A stretch of DNA of 64,000 nucleotides from Achromobacter animicus (GCF_902859585.1 NZ_CADIJM010000002.1:744001-808000); one strand, 5' to 3'. Numbered from the stretch's first letter, positions 35,168 through 44,453 are shown. The notes: generated by a model not told the origin, from the sequence alone. Program-made: numbers and translations.

Positions 35168-36250
35168 ATGACGACCGCGACGCTGCACGACACTCCGTTG
35201 CCCACCGACCGCCCCGCGCCCGGTCTGCTCGGCCTGGCCGAGCTCGGCCTGTTGCCCGATGGGTTGCTGCGCCTGGGCATGCGGCGCCTCTGCGCCGAGC
35301 GTCTGTCGCAGGAATACGCCGGCGGCATCGAGGCCTGGAGCGAGCGCGACCGCCAGCTTATCGCCGGCCTGCGCACCAGCGCCGTCGCCATCCACACCGA
35401 TGCCGCGAACGCCCAGCACTACGAATTGCCGACCGCGTTCTTTCAGCTTTGCCTGGGCGCGCGCATGAAATATTCAAGTTGCCTTTACCCGACGGGCAGC
35501 GAAACGCTGGACCAGGCCGAAACCGCCATGCTGCGCCTGTATGGCGAGCGCGCCGAGCTGGCTGACGGCCAGGACATCCTGGAGCTAGGTTGCGGCTGGG
35601 GGTCGCTGACGCTGTGGATGGCCGAGCGCTTTCCCAACGCACGCATCACCGCGGTGTCGAACTCGGCCACCCAGCGCCAGCACATCGAGGCGCGTTGCCG
35701 GGAGCGCGGCTGGTCGCACGTGCGCGTCGTGACCTGCGATGTCAACGTGCTGGCGCTGCCTGCCGCCGCCTTCGACCGCTGCGTTTCGGTGGAAATGTTC
35801 GAGCACATGCGCAACTACCAGGACCTGATGGCACGCATTGCGCAGTGGCTGCGGCCCGGCGGCAAGCTGTTCGTGCACATCTTCGCGCACCGCGAGCGCG
35901 CCTACCCGTTCGAGACCGACGGCGCCGGCAACTGGATGGGACGGCACTTTTTCACTGGCGGCATCATGCCGTCGGCGCAGACGTTGCTGCACTTCCAGCA
36001 AGACCTGCGACTTGAGGAGCGCTGGTTTCTCGACGGCACGCATTACGCCCGCACCGCCAACCACTGGCTGGCCAACCAGGACGCGCGCCGGGAAACGGCG
36101 CGGGCGGCGTTGGCAGACGCTTACGGCCCGTCCTTGGCCCGCTTGTGGCACCAGCGCTGGCGCATGTTCTGGATGGCCTGCGCCGAACTCTTTGGCTATG
36201 ACGACGGCCAGCAGTGGGGCGTGGCGCACTACCGCTACACGCGGCCTTGA
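35168..36250 (+). CDS. CFA-synthase-like SAM methyltransferase (second copy)
   Basis: A 360-residue methyltransferase more distant from Cfa than the first copy. Motifs: AQHYELPTAFFQLCLG and KYSSCLYPTG near residue 90, SAM site ILELGCGWGSLTLWMAERFP near residue 138, and CVSVEMFEHMRNYQDLM near residue 200, with HIFAHRERAYPFE and WMGRHFFTGGIMPS after. The N-terminal lipid domain is shortened. Proteins of this kind have been linked to methylation of vaccenic-type chains in the furan fatty acid route; the assignment here is tentative. The start is 11 bases after the DUF1295 stop. Confidence 0.91.
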   Translation: MTTATLHDTPLPTDRPAPGLLGLAELGLLPDGLLRLGMRRLCAERLSQEYAGGIEAWSERDRQLIAGLRTSAVAIHTDAANAQHYELPTAFFQLCLGARMKYSSCLYPTGSETLDQAETAMLRLYGERAELADGQDILELGCGWGSLTLWMAERFPNARITAVSNSATQRQHIEARCRERGWSHVRVVTCDVNVLALPAAAFDRCVSVEMFEHMRNYQDLMARIAQWLRPGGKLFVHIFAHRERAYPFETDGAGNWMGRHFFTGGIMPSAQTLLHFQQDLRLEERWFLDGTHYARTANHWLANQDARRETARAALADAYGPSLARLWHQRWRMFWMACAELFGYDDGQQWGVAHYRYTRP

Positions 36251-36261
36251 GGAGAACCATC

Positions 36262-36780
36262 ATGTTGCGAAACCTGTGTATTGGCGTCACGGCCCTGCTG
36301 GCCGGCTGCGCATCGCCGCCGCCCATGCCGCCGGTGGCTCACGTGGACCTGAACCGTTTCATGGGCGACTGGTATGTAATCGCCCACATTCCGAGTTGGC
36401 CCGAGCGCAACGCGTACGACGCCGTGGAAAGCTATCGGCTGCTGCCGGACGGCCGGGTGCAGACGGACTTCCGCTACCGCGATGGCAGCTTCGAGGCGCC
36501 CATCGACACCATGCACCCGGTGGCCACCGTGCGGCCCGGCACCGGCAATGCTGTGTGGGGCATGCAGTTCATCTGGCCCATCAAGGCCGAGTACGTCATC
36601 GCCTATCTCGACGAGTCGTACCAGATCACCATCGTTGGCCGCTCCAAGCGCGATTACGTCTGGATCATGGCCCGGGTGCCGTGCCTGGACGATGCGGTCT
36701 ATGCCGATCTGCTGAGCAGGGTGACGGCGTTGGGTTACACGGAAGCGCCGCGCAAGGTGCCGCAGCGTTGCGAGCGGTGA
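36262..36780 (+). CDS. Blc-like lipocalin lipoprotein (second copy)
   Basis: A 172-residue lipocalin with a short lipoprotein signal: lipobox LLAGC places the modified Cys at residue 16. The GxW motif VDLNRFMGDWYVIAHIPSWPE is near residues 30-50, and IAYLDESYQITIVGRSKRDYVWIMAR near the end. It starts 11 bases after the methyltransferase stop with GGAGAA upstream, and is the last gene of the lipid operon. It could carry modified or damaged fatty acids at the outer membrane. It is clearly different from the lipocalin at 25893-26501. Confidence 0.92.
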   Translation: MLRNLCIGVTALLAGCASPPPMPPVAHVDLNRFMGDWYVIAHIPSWPERNAYDAVESYRLLPDGRVQTDFRYRDGSFEAPIDTMHPVATVRPGTGNAVWGMQFIWPIKAEYVIAYLDESYQITIVGRSKRDYVWIMARVPCLDDAVYADLLSRVTALGYTEAPRKVPQRCER

Positions 36781-36790
36781 TGGCGGACGG

Positions 36791-36816
36791 GCAGGCGCGG
36801 CGGCCATCCCGCCTGC
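36791..36816. terminator. Possible terminator of lipid operon
   Basis: Arms GCAGGCG and CGCCTGC flank a 12-base loop starting 11 bases after the lipocalin stop. The stem is GC-rich but no U-run follows, so this is a weak call. Confidence 0.35.
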
Positions 36817-36865
36817 GCTATCCTTCGCTCCATTGCCCATGTCGTGGCGAATAGGAACGAAGACA

Positions 36866-37225
36866 ATGAGACGCGTGGCGCTGATCTGCATGCTGTCTGC
36901 CTCGGTGGCAAGCCAGGCGCAGGAAGTCCGGACCTGGCATTTTTCCGGCGCCGACCTGATCGCCGCCATGGAAGGAAAAATGCCGTCGGAGATTCGCGAT
37001 GCCTCGCTGGGCCGCCAGTTCTCGTCGGCGTATGCGCAGGCCTATGTGAGCGGGATTGCCGATCAGACGCAAGGAACGGTCTGGTGCACCCGAACGGGTG
37101 TCCTGCCGCATGAGTTGAAGGACAGGGTGCACAGCTATCTGACTGCGCTGCCAGACAGCCGCCTGAAAACGAACGCCGGACCGCTGGTTGGCGAGGCGCT
37201 GGCGCGTTCGTTTCCTTGCCGTTAA
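36866..37225 (+). CDS. Rap1a/Tai-family immunity-like protein
   Basis: A 119-residue exported protein with a signal peptide (MRRVALICMLSASVASQAQ). The rest matches the Rap1a/Tai domain known from Serratia Rap1a and Tai4, which neutralise type VI secretion amidase effectors in the periplasm: the pattern YVSGIADQTQGTVWC, a helix, YLTALPDSR, then VGEALARSFPCR with the terminal Cys pairing with the WC cysteine. The start Met is chosen for the signal peptide. No amidase effector or secretion gene is next to it, so it is an orphan, and many such orphans have no proven immunity role. Confidence 0.82.
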   Translation: MRRVALICMLSASVASQAQEVRTWHFSGADLIAAMEGKMPSEIRDASLGRQFSSAYAQAYVSGIADQTQGTVWCTRTGVLPHELKDRVHSYLTALPDSRLKTNAGPLVGEALARSFPCR

Positions 37226-37394
37226 GGCCACCGTTGTTGGCGCGCACCAATGCGTTGGCGCCGCCCCGGCAGCATCCTGACCGAAGTGCAACATTGCTGT
37301 GCAAAGGCAGGCGTCCCTGGTAAAAATCCCGAAGCCGAAAAAATCAGAAAACTTATGCGGCCCGTTGTTACGGGTTTGCGCCGAGGGGATGACG

Positions 37395-40300
37395 ATGGGC
37401 AAGCCGACTGCAAAGCGACCTTTGCGAGCCAGAGCCGCTGCATTGGGGGGCCTCGAACCGCGCCGTTCGCTGCTGCGTCCGCCAGATTGGCGCGAGATGC
37501 TCTCCGTCACGGCCGTGGGACTTGTCATGGTGCAACCGGCGGCCGCGGCGCTGAGTTGCCCATCGGTCGACACCAACCCCTCCAATTCCACCACCTGCAC
37601 CATTTCGTCCAGCCAGGGCGGGGCCGGCGCGCAGGTCAGCGTGGTCAATACCGCCAGCGCCGGCACCGGCGACAACGTCGGCGGCTATGGCGGCAACTAC
37701 ACGGTGATCAACAACGGCGCGGTGTTGCAGCCCAGCGCGCCGCAGGGTGGCATCTTTGTTCGCCTGACGGGCGGCGCGGGGTCCAGCGACACCAGCAACA
37801 ACGGCACGAACGGCGGCAATGGCGGCACGATCACCCTCAACAACAACGGCGGGACGATTACCGTCCAGAACTCGCCGACCTCCAGCGCGCAGGGCAGCGG
37901 GCCGGGCATCTGGGCGGATTCGGGCGCGCAGTTCGGAATCTATGGCGCGTCGGTCGGTGGCATTGGCGCGAATGCCAACGAGACCGTGATTGGCGGGGGC
38001 AACGGGGGGCGGGGAGGTGATGGCTCTGCCGTCACCATCACGAATAGCGGCAACGTCAGCGTCGTGAATCTGCCTTACGGCGGCGTAGGCCTTTACGGCG
38101 CCACGATCGGCGGGACGGGCGGGAACCAGGACAATGCGGCCACCGGCGACCAGGTCGGCGGCACCGGCGGCGGTAGCAATATCGTCAACATTGCGAATTC
38201 CGGGGTGGTTTCGGTCACCGGTTCTACGTCGCGTTACGCCTGGGGCATCGGCGCGGAATCCATCAGCGGCAATGGCGGGCAATACAACGGCAATGGCTCC
38301 AGCGGCGGCTCGGTCAATTACTCGAATCCGACGATCATCACCAATACGGGCTCGGTCACCGTGAATGTCAGCGGGACGGCCCTGAGCAGCGTGCGCGGCC
38401 TGTATGTCCTGAGCCAGGGCGGCAACGGCATGACGTCCGAGGACGGCAGCGACAACGGCGGCACCGGCGGCCAGTTCGGCGCGATGAGCGTGGTGAACTC
38501 GGGCCAGGTGTCCGTGTCCAGCACCTCGACTGTGCAGCCCGCAAGCCTGTCAAAAGTGTCCGGCGGGATCGTCGTCATCGGGCTGGGCGGCAACGGAGGC
38601 ATGGGACCGCAGACGATCACCAACACCAGCGGCGAGATCGGTGGATACGGCGGCGGTAATGGCGGCACCACCACGGCCGTCACGCTGAACAGCGGATCGT
38701 CGGTCACGACCTCCGGCAATTACGTGCCCGGTGTCAACGTGATCACGCAGGGCGGCAACGGCGGCGCGGGCCGGGAAGACAGCAACGGCGCGGTTGGCGG
38801 CAATGGCGGCACGGTCAATATCGTCATGAACGGCAGTGCCAGCATCAGCACCAATGGGCTGCAATCCACCGGCATCTCGGCGAGCAGCCTGGGTGGCACG
38901 GGCGGCGGTGTCGAAACCAGCAGCGGGATCATTGACTTCACGCCGGAGAATGCAGGCGCGGGCGGCGCGGGCGGCGCGGTCACGGTCACGACCAGCGGCG
39001 GCTCCATAAAGACGTTGAACGATTACTCCATTGGCATTCTCGGCCAGTCGATGGGCGGCATCGGTGGCGCCACCACGGCCAACTTCGAACTGTTCGGCAA
39101 TGCGGGCGCGAATGCCGGCATCGGCGGAGCCAGCGGCTCGGTCACGATCAACAGCCAGTCGTCCATCTCGACGACCGGGCAGTCGTCGCACGGGATTTCG
39201 GCGCAGGCCATCGGCGGCGGCGGCGGAACGGCGGGCGTCAGCAGCGGCATCGTCGCGTTGGGCGGCGCGGGCGGCACCGCGGTGTCCGGCGGCACGGTCA
39301 ACGTCAGCCAGTCAGGTGCGCTGAGCACCAGCGGGGCGGGCTCGATCGGGATGCTGGGTCAGTCCATCGGTGGCGGCGGTGGGGACGGCGGTGCGGCAAG
39401 CGGGGTCGCCGTCATCGGCGGCCAGGGCGGCGGCGGCGGTAACGGCGGCGCGTCCACCGTGGGGCTGAACGGCTACACCTTGAACACGAGCGGCGACCAT
39501 GCGTACGGCATCGTGTCGCAATCCATCGGCGGCGGCGGCGGGACCGGCGGCGCAGCGTCTTCCTACGACGCCAGCGTCGGGTTTGCCATGTCGGTCGCAG
39601 TGGGTGGCACCGGCGGAAGCGGGGGGGCGGGCGGCACCGCAGCGGGCAATGTATCCAACGCAAGCCTGACGACCGGATCGTCGGGCACCGCCAATGGCGA
39701 CGCGCACGGCGTGGTCGTGCAGTCCATCGGCGGCGGGGGCGGAGCGGGCGGCGCCTCCGTGGCGAAAGCCTTGGCGATCGCCGTGCCGGACGAGGATGCG
39801 TCGTTCGGCGTTGCGGTGACCTTTGCGATGGGCGGATCCGGGGCAAGCGGCGGCGCGGGCGGCACGGCGTCCTCGGCCATCAACAACTCAATTTTGACGA
39901 CCTACGGCGCCAACTCGCAGGGCGTCCTGGTGCAATCCATCGGCGGCGGCGGCGGCCTGGGCGGCAGCGCCTCGGCGCTGTCGACGCTGGTCGGCACGGG
40001 CGACTCCGTGGGCGGCACCGTGCAATCGACGGTGGGCGGCAGCGGCGGGTCCGGCAGTTACGGCGGCAATGCCACGCTCAGCCTGGCGGGCAGCACTATC
40101 ACTACGTGGGGCGACTCCGCGAATGCGCTGGTGGTGCAAAGCATCGGCGGCGGCGGGGGCGCGGGCGGCGTGGGCTCGGCCACAGGCCGCAGTCCCAATG
40201 TGGACGCCAACGTATCCATCACGGCGAACGTGGGCGGCAGCGGCGGCGCGGGCGGGCAGGGCGGCACGGCGGCGCTCACCATCGATCCTGCCAGCACGAT

Positions 40301-43300
40301 CGTCACGCACGGCGACGGCGCGCGCGCGGTGTTGGTGCAGTCCATCGGTGGCGGTGGCGGCGCATCGCAAGGCGGTCAGGTGGGCCTTGCCGTCAATAGC
40401 GAAAGCGAAGACGGCTCGACCGATGTCAGAGGCACCGTGTCCGTCGGTCGTGGCGGTTCCGGCGGCGGCTACGGTGGTTCGATCAACCTGAACAGCGATG
40501 GCAACGTCACCACGCATGGCGCGGATGCGGACGGGCTGCTGGTGCAAAGCATTGGCGGCTCGGGAGGCCTGGGCGGTGTGGTCGGCGGAACCAGCGAGAA
40601 CAATTCGTCGGAATCGCTGGGCGATTCCGGCACGACGTATCAGTTCAACGTGTCAGTGGGCGGCAACGGCGGCGCCGGGGGCAATGGCGGCGCGATTGGA
40701 ACCACTTCCAACGCCGCGAGCATCGGCGCTTCCACGAACACGTTCGGCGACTACGCCGACGCTGCGGTGCTGCAATCCATCGGTGGCGGAGGCGGGGCGG
40801 GCGGCGCATCGACCGCGTCTTCAAGCATCTCTTCGTCCAACGTGTCGATTTCCGTGGGCGGTTCGGGCGGAAGCGGCGGGGCGGGCAACAGCATCGTGGC
40901 GTTCCTGAACGGCAACGGCACCAACAGCTTCAACACGGCCGGCTATGGCGCCATGGGCATCGTCATGCAGTCCATCGGCGGCGGCGGCGGCATGGGCGCC
41001 ACCGGATCGCCGTTGGCGCATGGTTCGCTGCGCGTCGGGGCCACGGGTGGCGGTGGAGGATCGGGCGGCGGCATCACGGTGACCAGCGGCAGCTATGCCT
41101 CCATCCAGACCACCGGCGACAGCGCGCACGGACTGGTGTTGCAGTCGATCGGGGGCGGCGGCGGCATTGCGATGGCCGGCAGCACGGCATCGGCCGCCAA
41201 TCCCGGCAGCCAGCAGTTCAGCCTGCACGCGGGCAGCAACGGCCTTGGCGGTGCGGGCGGTTCGATCAACGCGTCCACCGGCCTGAACGTGAACACCTAT
41301 GGCGACCGGGCCATCGGCGTCATCGCGCAGTCGATCGGCGGCGGCGGCGGGATCGTGTCGTCCGGCACGGCGACCGGCGTGGGCGCGACGGTGCTGGGCG
41401 GCGGCAATGCCAACAGCGGCGCGGTAACCCTGGACCTGCAATACACCCTGAACACGCATGGCGCCGGCGCGCACGGCGTCGTGGCGCAGTCCATCGCAGA
41501 TGGCGGCGGCATCCTGGGCGACACGACGAAACTCATCACCACGAACTCGGCCGGGTTCCTGCCCACCGCATTCAGTTCCGGTACCGCCGGCAACGTGTCG
41601 GTGTCCTACAACGGACGGCTTTCGACGTCGGGCGCCAATTCCTACGGCATCATCGCGCAGTCGATCGGTGGCGGCGGCGGGCTGGCCGGCGGACCGCAAG
41701 GCGGCTTTGCCGGGTCGGTGGGCGGCAGCACGGGCAATGCAGGCAGCGTGACCGTCAACCAGAGCGGGACACTGAGCGCGACGGGGTCGGACTCGACCGG
41801 CATCATGGCGCAGAGCCAGGGCGGGCAAAGCGAACAGAGCGTCACGGTCAATATCAACGGCAGCGTGGCGGGCGGCACGAACAGCGGCAAAGGCGTGTGG
41901 ATATTGGGCGGGCGCAACAACGTGGTGAACGTCAATGCGGGCGGTTCGCTCAGTGCGTTGTCCAACACGGCGTTGACGTTCAATGGCGATTCCTCCACGG
42001 CGGCCGGATCCTTCCTCACCTTCAACGTCTACGGCACCGTCTCCGGCAACGTGTATTGCGGCAACACGGATTCCTATGACGCCTGCAACTACATCGTGCA
42101 GTCGGGCGGTGTGGTCGACGCGGCGGTGGCCTACCAGGCCAACGTCACCAACTCGGGGCTGGTCGTGATCGGCTCGCCGGGCCAGTTCCAGACCCTGACC
42201 GTCAGCGGCGATTTCAAGCAGTCGCAAAGCGGCGTCCTGCGCGCCGACGTGGATTTCGACCAGATGCGCGCGTCGCAGATGGTGGTGCAGGGCAACGGCG
42301 ATCTGAACGGCAAGGTCGACGTGCTTGCCGCCGCGCTGCTGCCGGACCGCGAGTTGACGGTGCTGACGGTGCAAGGCGAATCCCAAGGCAGCGTGGATGC
42401 CGTGGACAGTCCGGTCTTCGATTACGCCACCCGCCAGGTCGGCCAGACCACGCGCATCCGCGTGGCGGGGGCGGACTTCAATGCGCCGTCGATGGGCCTG
42501 AAGTCCAACCAGCGGCAGGTCGCGGCTCAGCTTCAGCGCATCTGGGATGCCGGCGGCAATGCTGCGCTGGCGCCGCTGTTCGGGCAGTTGGACCAGATAT
42601 CGCGCCAGGGCGCGGGCGCTTACCGGGACAGCGTGGCCAGCCTGTCTCCGGGCGTGACGGCCGCCCCGGCGGTGCAGTCGGCCGCCAACCTGGGGCAATT
42701 CACCGGCGCGATGATGTCGTGCCCCACGTTCACCGGCGTCGATGCCTTTACCGGCGAGCAGAACTGCTTCTGGGGCCAGGTCACGGGCCGCTACACCAAC
42801 CAGGACGGCAGCAAGGGCACGGCGGGCTTTGACTACGACACGGTGACCTATCAGTTCGGCGGCCAGCGTGAAGTCAGCCCGGGCTGGTTCGTCGGCGGCT
42901 CGATGGCCTACGAAAACAGCAAGGTGCGCGCTTCTGACGGCGGAGTGCGAGGCAATGGCGACAGCGGCTACGTCGGCGCGGTGGTCAAGCGCGAGCAAGG
43001 CCAGTGGGTGTTCTCGGCGGCGGTGGGCGGCGGCTACGGCGGCTATCGCATGGATCGCAACATCGGCATCGCGGGATACCAGGACACGCTGACCAGCCGT
43101 CCCGATGTCTATGGCTTCAACGCCCGTCTGCGCGCCGCGCGCACGTTCGCGTTCGACAAGATGTATGTGAAGCCCTACCTGGACTTCGATGCCAGCTATA
43201 CCCGCATGCCGGGATACAAGGAGTCCGGCTCGAATCCGCTGGCCCTGTCGGTCGACAGCAGCGACCAGTTCATCCTGGGGCTGTCGCCGATGATCGAATT

Positions 43301-43592
43301 CGGCGGCCGCGCCGAGCTGCCCAACGGCGCCATCCTGCGGCCGTTCGTGTACGCGGGTGTGTCTTTCCTGTCCAAGGACGATTGGACGTCGACCGCCCGC
43401 CTGCGCGGCGCGCCGGCCGGCACGGGATCGTTCGACACGTCGCTGCCCATTGACAACGTCGTGGGTAAGGTGGGCGCGGGCCTGCATGTGGCACGGGCAG
43501 GGGGCGTGGATTTCCGGCTGCAGTACGACGGCCAGTTTTCGGAGCGGGTGCGCAGCAACAGCGGGACGTTGAAGGTCATGGTGCCGTTTTGA
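37395..43592 (+). CDS. Giant glycine-rich autotransporter with C-terminal beta-barrel
   Basis: A 2065-residue type Va secreted protein. A long basic N-region (KPTAKRPLRARAAALGG) and hydrophobic segment (MLSVTAVGLVMVQPAAAA) form an extended signal peptide. The passenger, about residues 60-1750, is built of Gly/Ser/Asn/Thr-rich repeats with the recurring motif QSIGGGGG about every 60-75 residues, at least a dozen clear copies, which suggests a long beta-helix. An autotransporter barrel follows from about residue 1810 (FWGQVTGRYTNQDGSKG) to a terminal Phe. GAGGGG lies 6 bases before ATG 37395; ATG 37389 and an upstream start at 37299 are alternatives. It is probably an adhesin or biofilm protein. 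Confidence 0.92.
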   Translation: MGKPTAKRPLRARAAALGGLEPRRSLLRPPDWREMLSVTAVGLVMVQPAAAALSCPSVDTNPSNSTTCTISSSQGGAGAQVSVVNTASAGTGDNVGGYGGNYTVINNGAVLQPSAPQGGIFVRLTGGAGSSDTSNNGTNGGNGGTITLNNNGGTITVQNSPTSSAQGSGPGIWADSGAQFGIYGASVGGIGANANETVIGGGNGGRGGDGSAVTITNSGNVSVVNLPYGGVGLYGATIGGTGGNQDNAATGDQVGGTGGGSNIVNIANSGVVSVTGSTSRYAWGIGAESISGNGGQYNGNGSSGGSVNYSNPTIITNTGSVTVNVSGTALSSVRGLYVLSQGGNGMTSEDGSDNGGTGGQFGAMSVVNSGQVSVSSTSTVQPASLSKVSGGIVVIGLGGNGGMGPQTITNTSGEIGGYGGGNGGTTTAVTLNSGSSVTTSGNYVPGVNVITQGGNGGAGREDSNGAVGGNGGTVNIVMNGSASISTNGLQSTGISASSLGGTGGGVETSSGIIDFTPENAGAGGAGGAVTVTTSGGSIKTLNDYSIGILGQSMGGIGGATTANFELFGNAGANAGIGGASGSVTINSQSSISTTGQSSHGISAQAIGGGGGTAGVSSGIVALGGAGGTAVSGGTVNVSQSGALSTSGAGSIGMLGQSIGGGGGDGGAASGVAVIGGQGGGGGNGGASTVGLNGYTLNTSGDHAYGIVSQSIGGGGGTGGAASSYDASVGFAMSVAVGGTGGSGGAGGTAAGNVSNASLTTGSSGTANGDAHGVVVQSIGGGGGAGGASVAKALAIAVPDEDASFGVAVTFAMGGSGASGGAGGTASSAINNSILTTYGANSQGVLVQSIGGGGGLGGSASALSTLVGTGDSVGGTVQSTVGGSGGSGSYGGNATLSLAGSTITTWGDSANALVVQSIGGGGGAGGVGSATGRSPNVDANVSITANVGGSGGAGGQGGTAALTIDPASTIVTHGDGARAVLVQSIGGGGGASQGGQVGLAVNSESEDGSTDVRGTVSVGRGGSGGGYGGSINLNSDGNVTTHGADADGLLVQSIGGSGGLGGVVGGTSENNSSESLGDSGTTYQFNVSVGGNGGAGGNGGAIGTTSNAASIGASTNTFGDYADAAVLQSIGGGGGAGGASTASSSISSSNVSISVGGSGGSGGAGNSIVAFLNGNGTNSFNTAGYGAMGIVMQSIGGGGGMGATGSPLAHGSLRVGATGGGGGSGGGITVTSGSYASIQTTGDSAHGLVLQSIGGGGGIAMAGSTASAANPGSQQFSLHAGSNGLGGAGGSINASTGLNVNTYGDRAIGVIAQSIGGGGGIVSSGTATGVGATVLGGGNANSGAVTLDLQYTLNTHGAGAHGVVAQSIADGGGILGDTTKLITTNSAGFLPTAFSSGTAGNVSVSYNGRLSTSGANSYGIIAQSIGGGGGLAGGPQGGFAGSVGGSTGNAGSVTVNQSGTLSATGSDSTGIMAQSQGGQSEQSVTVNINGSVAGGTNSGKGVWILGGRNNVVNVNAGGSLSALSNTALTFNGDSSTAAGSFLTFNVYGTVSGNVYCGNTDSYDACNYIVQSGGVVDAAVAYQANVTNSGLVVIGSPGQFQTLTVSGDFKQSQSGVLRADVDFDQMRASQMVVQGNGDLNGKVDVLAAALLPDRELTVLTVQGESQGSVDAVDSPVFDYATRQVGQTTRIRVAGADFNAPSMGLKSNQRQVAAQLQRIWDAGGNAALAPLFGQLDQISRQGAGAYRDSVASLSPGVTAAPAVQSAANLGQFTGAMMSCPTFTGVDAFTGEQNCFWGQVTGRYTNQDGSKGTAGFDYDTVTYQFGGQREVSPGWFVGGSMAYENSKVRASDGGVRGNGDSGYVGAVVKREQGQWVFSAAVGGGYGGYRMDRNIGIAGYQDTLTSRPDVYGFNARLRAARTFAFDKMYVKPYLDFDASYTRMPGYKESGSNPLALSVDSSDQFILGLSPMIEFGGRAELPNGAILRPFVYAGVSFLSKDDWTSTARLRGAPAGTGSFDTSLPIDNVVGKVGAGLHVARAGGVDFRLQYDGQFSERVRSNSGTLKVMVPF

Positions 43593-43604
43593 CGCGCGGG
43601 GCGC

Positions 43605-43627
43605 CGGGCTTGTCTGCATGCAGCCCG
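43605..43627. terminator. Hairpin after giant autotransporter gene
   Basis: Arms CGGGCT and AGCCCG around an 11-base loop, 13 bases after the stop codon. Short stem and no U-run, so a weak terminator candidate. Confidence 0.3.
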
Positions 43628-43697
43628 CCTCTGCGCGTCAAACTGCCCGCTTCAGATCAGGTACCCTGTGACGCTCGCAAATCCGGGAAGTCTTGAT

Positions 43698-44408
43698 ATG
43701 TGGCGCGCGATTTTCAAAATGTCGTTGGCGGTGGGTTGGGGGCTTTGGCTGGCCGCCACGGTGTGGTTTGCATTTGGTATGGGGCGTTACATACCGTCCG
43801 CCGACGCGACGCTGACGCCCATCATGCTGATGGCCGGCCAGACGGCGCGGGCCGAGGTTTACCGCATCCGCGAAGCGCCGCTGTGGATGGAGGCGCGATT
43901 CGGTGGTCCGATGGGCCGGGACCGACCTGAACTGGGAGAACCCGCGACGCGCGTCGGTGCGCCGGACGCGAAGCCGCGCAACGTCAATCCCGGAGAGCCG
44001 GTGCGAATCCGTGTGCGCGATGGCAAGGGGCTGGACATCGTGGTGAGCGCGGCGCCGCGCAGTGGCGCCAGCGCTACGCATTTCTATCGCAAGCTCTGGC
44101 CTGAAAGCCATGCCGACGGCACGCAGCTTGAGACCGCGCCGGGCTTTCCGATGCTGGCAAAGGGGGCGTCGGATCTGACCTTCACGGTGGAAGAGGCCGG
44201 ACCAGCGCTTCAAGGCGAGCAGATCGAACTGGAGATCAGCGCGCCCATCGGGTTGAAGCGTACGGCGCCGGGGTGGGATGACGTTTCCACCTTCATTTTC
44301 TGGCCGTTCTATGCCGCGATTTTGGGCGCGTGGGCGCTGATATGGGCAGGGCTGACGTGGTGGTATCGCCGACGGAGCCGGCGGACGGCGAAGCGGGAAT
44401 TTGCCTGA
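43698..44408 (+). CDS. Small inner-membrane protein of unknown function
   Basis: I do not recognise this 236-residue protein. It has one N-terminal helix (SLAVGWGLWLAATVWFAFGMG), a soluble middle of about 160 residues with the fragments GQTARAEVYRIREAPLWMEA and VEEAGPALQGEQIELEIS, and a second helix near the end (FWPFYAAILGAWALIWAGLTWW) followed by a basic tail. The middle is presumably periplasmic. ATG 43698 has GGGAAG upstream; GTG 43668 is an alternative. It lies between two autotransporter genes and ends at a strong shared terminator, so it may be transcribed alone. No function is proposed. Confidence 0.8.
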   Translation: MWRAIFKMSLAVGWGLWLAATVWFAFGMGRYIPSADATLTPIMLMAGQTARAEVYRIREAPLWMEARFGGPMGRDRPELGEPATRVGAPDAKPRNVNPGEPVRIRVRDGKGLDIVVSAAPRSGASATHFYRKLWPESHADGTQLETAPGFPMLAKGASDLTFTVEEAGPALQGEQIELEISAPIGLKRTAPGWDDVSTFIFWPFYAAILGAWALIWAGLTWWYRRRSRRTAKREFA

Positions 44409-44413
44409 GTTCA

Positions 44414-44453
44414 AAGCAACAAGGCCCACGCGATTGCGTGGGCCTTGTTGCTT
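44414..44453. terminator. Strong bidirectional hairpin terminator
   Basis: A perfect 18-bp stem (arms AAGCAACAAGGCCCACGC and its complement) with a 4-base loop GATT lies between the small membrane protein gene and the convergent autotransporter gene. The stem starts with AA and ends with TT on each strand, giving a short U stretch both ways. It should terminate both transcripts. Confidence 0.85.

Noticed and set aside
36866-37225. Toxin-immunity pair at the Rap1a-like gene
   Set aside because: No effector-sized gene with amidase motifs adjoins it. The neighbours are a lipocalin and an autotransporter.
37272-37277. GCATCC upstream of the giant autotransporter as a third ECF promoter
   Set aside because: There is no C/TGTA block 16 bases downstream (TTGC instead), and it is far from the start codon.
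38000-41800. CRISPR-like or mobile repeat array in the Gly-rich region
   Set aside because: The repeats are in-frame coding repeats of varying spacing (about 180-225 bp) without direct-repeat/spacer structure.
40821-43619. 932-residue open frame opposite the giant autotransporter gene
   Set aside because: It is rich in Arg, His and Ala and mirrors the codon periodicity of the real gene. No domain is visible, and the autotransporter on the other strand has a full barrel.
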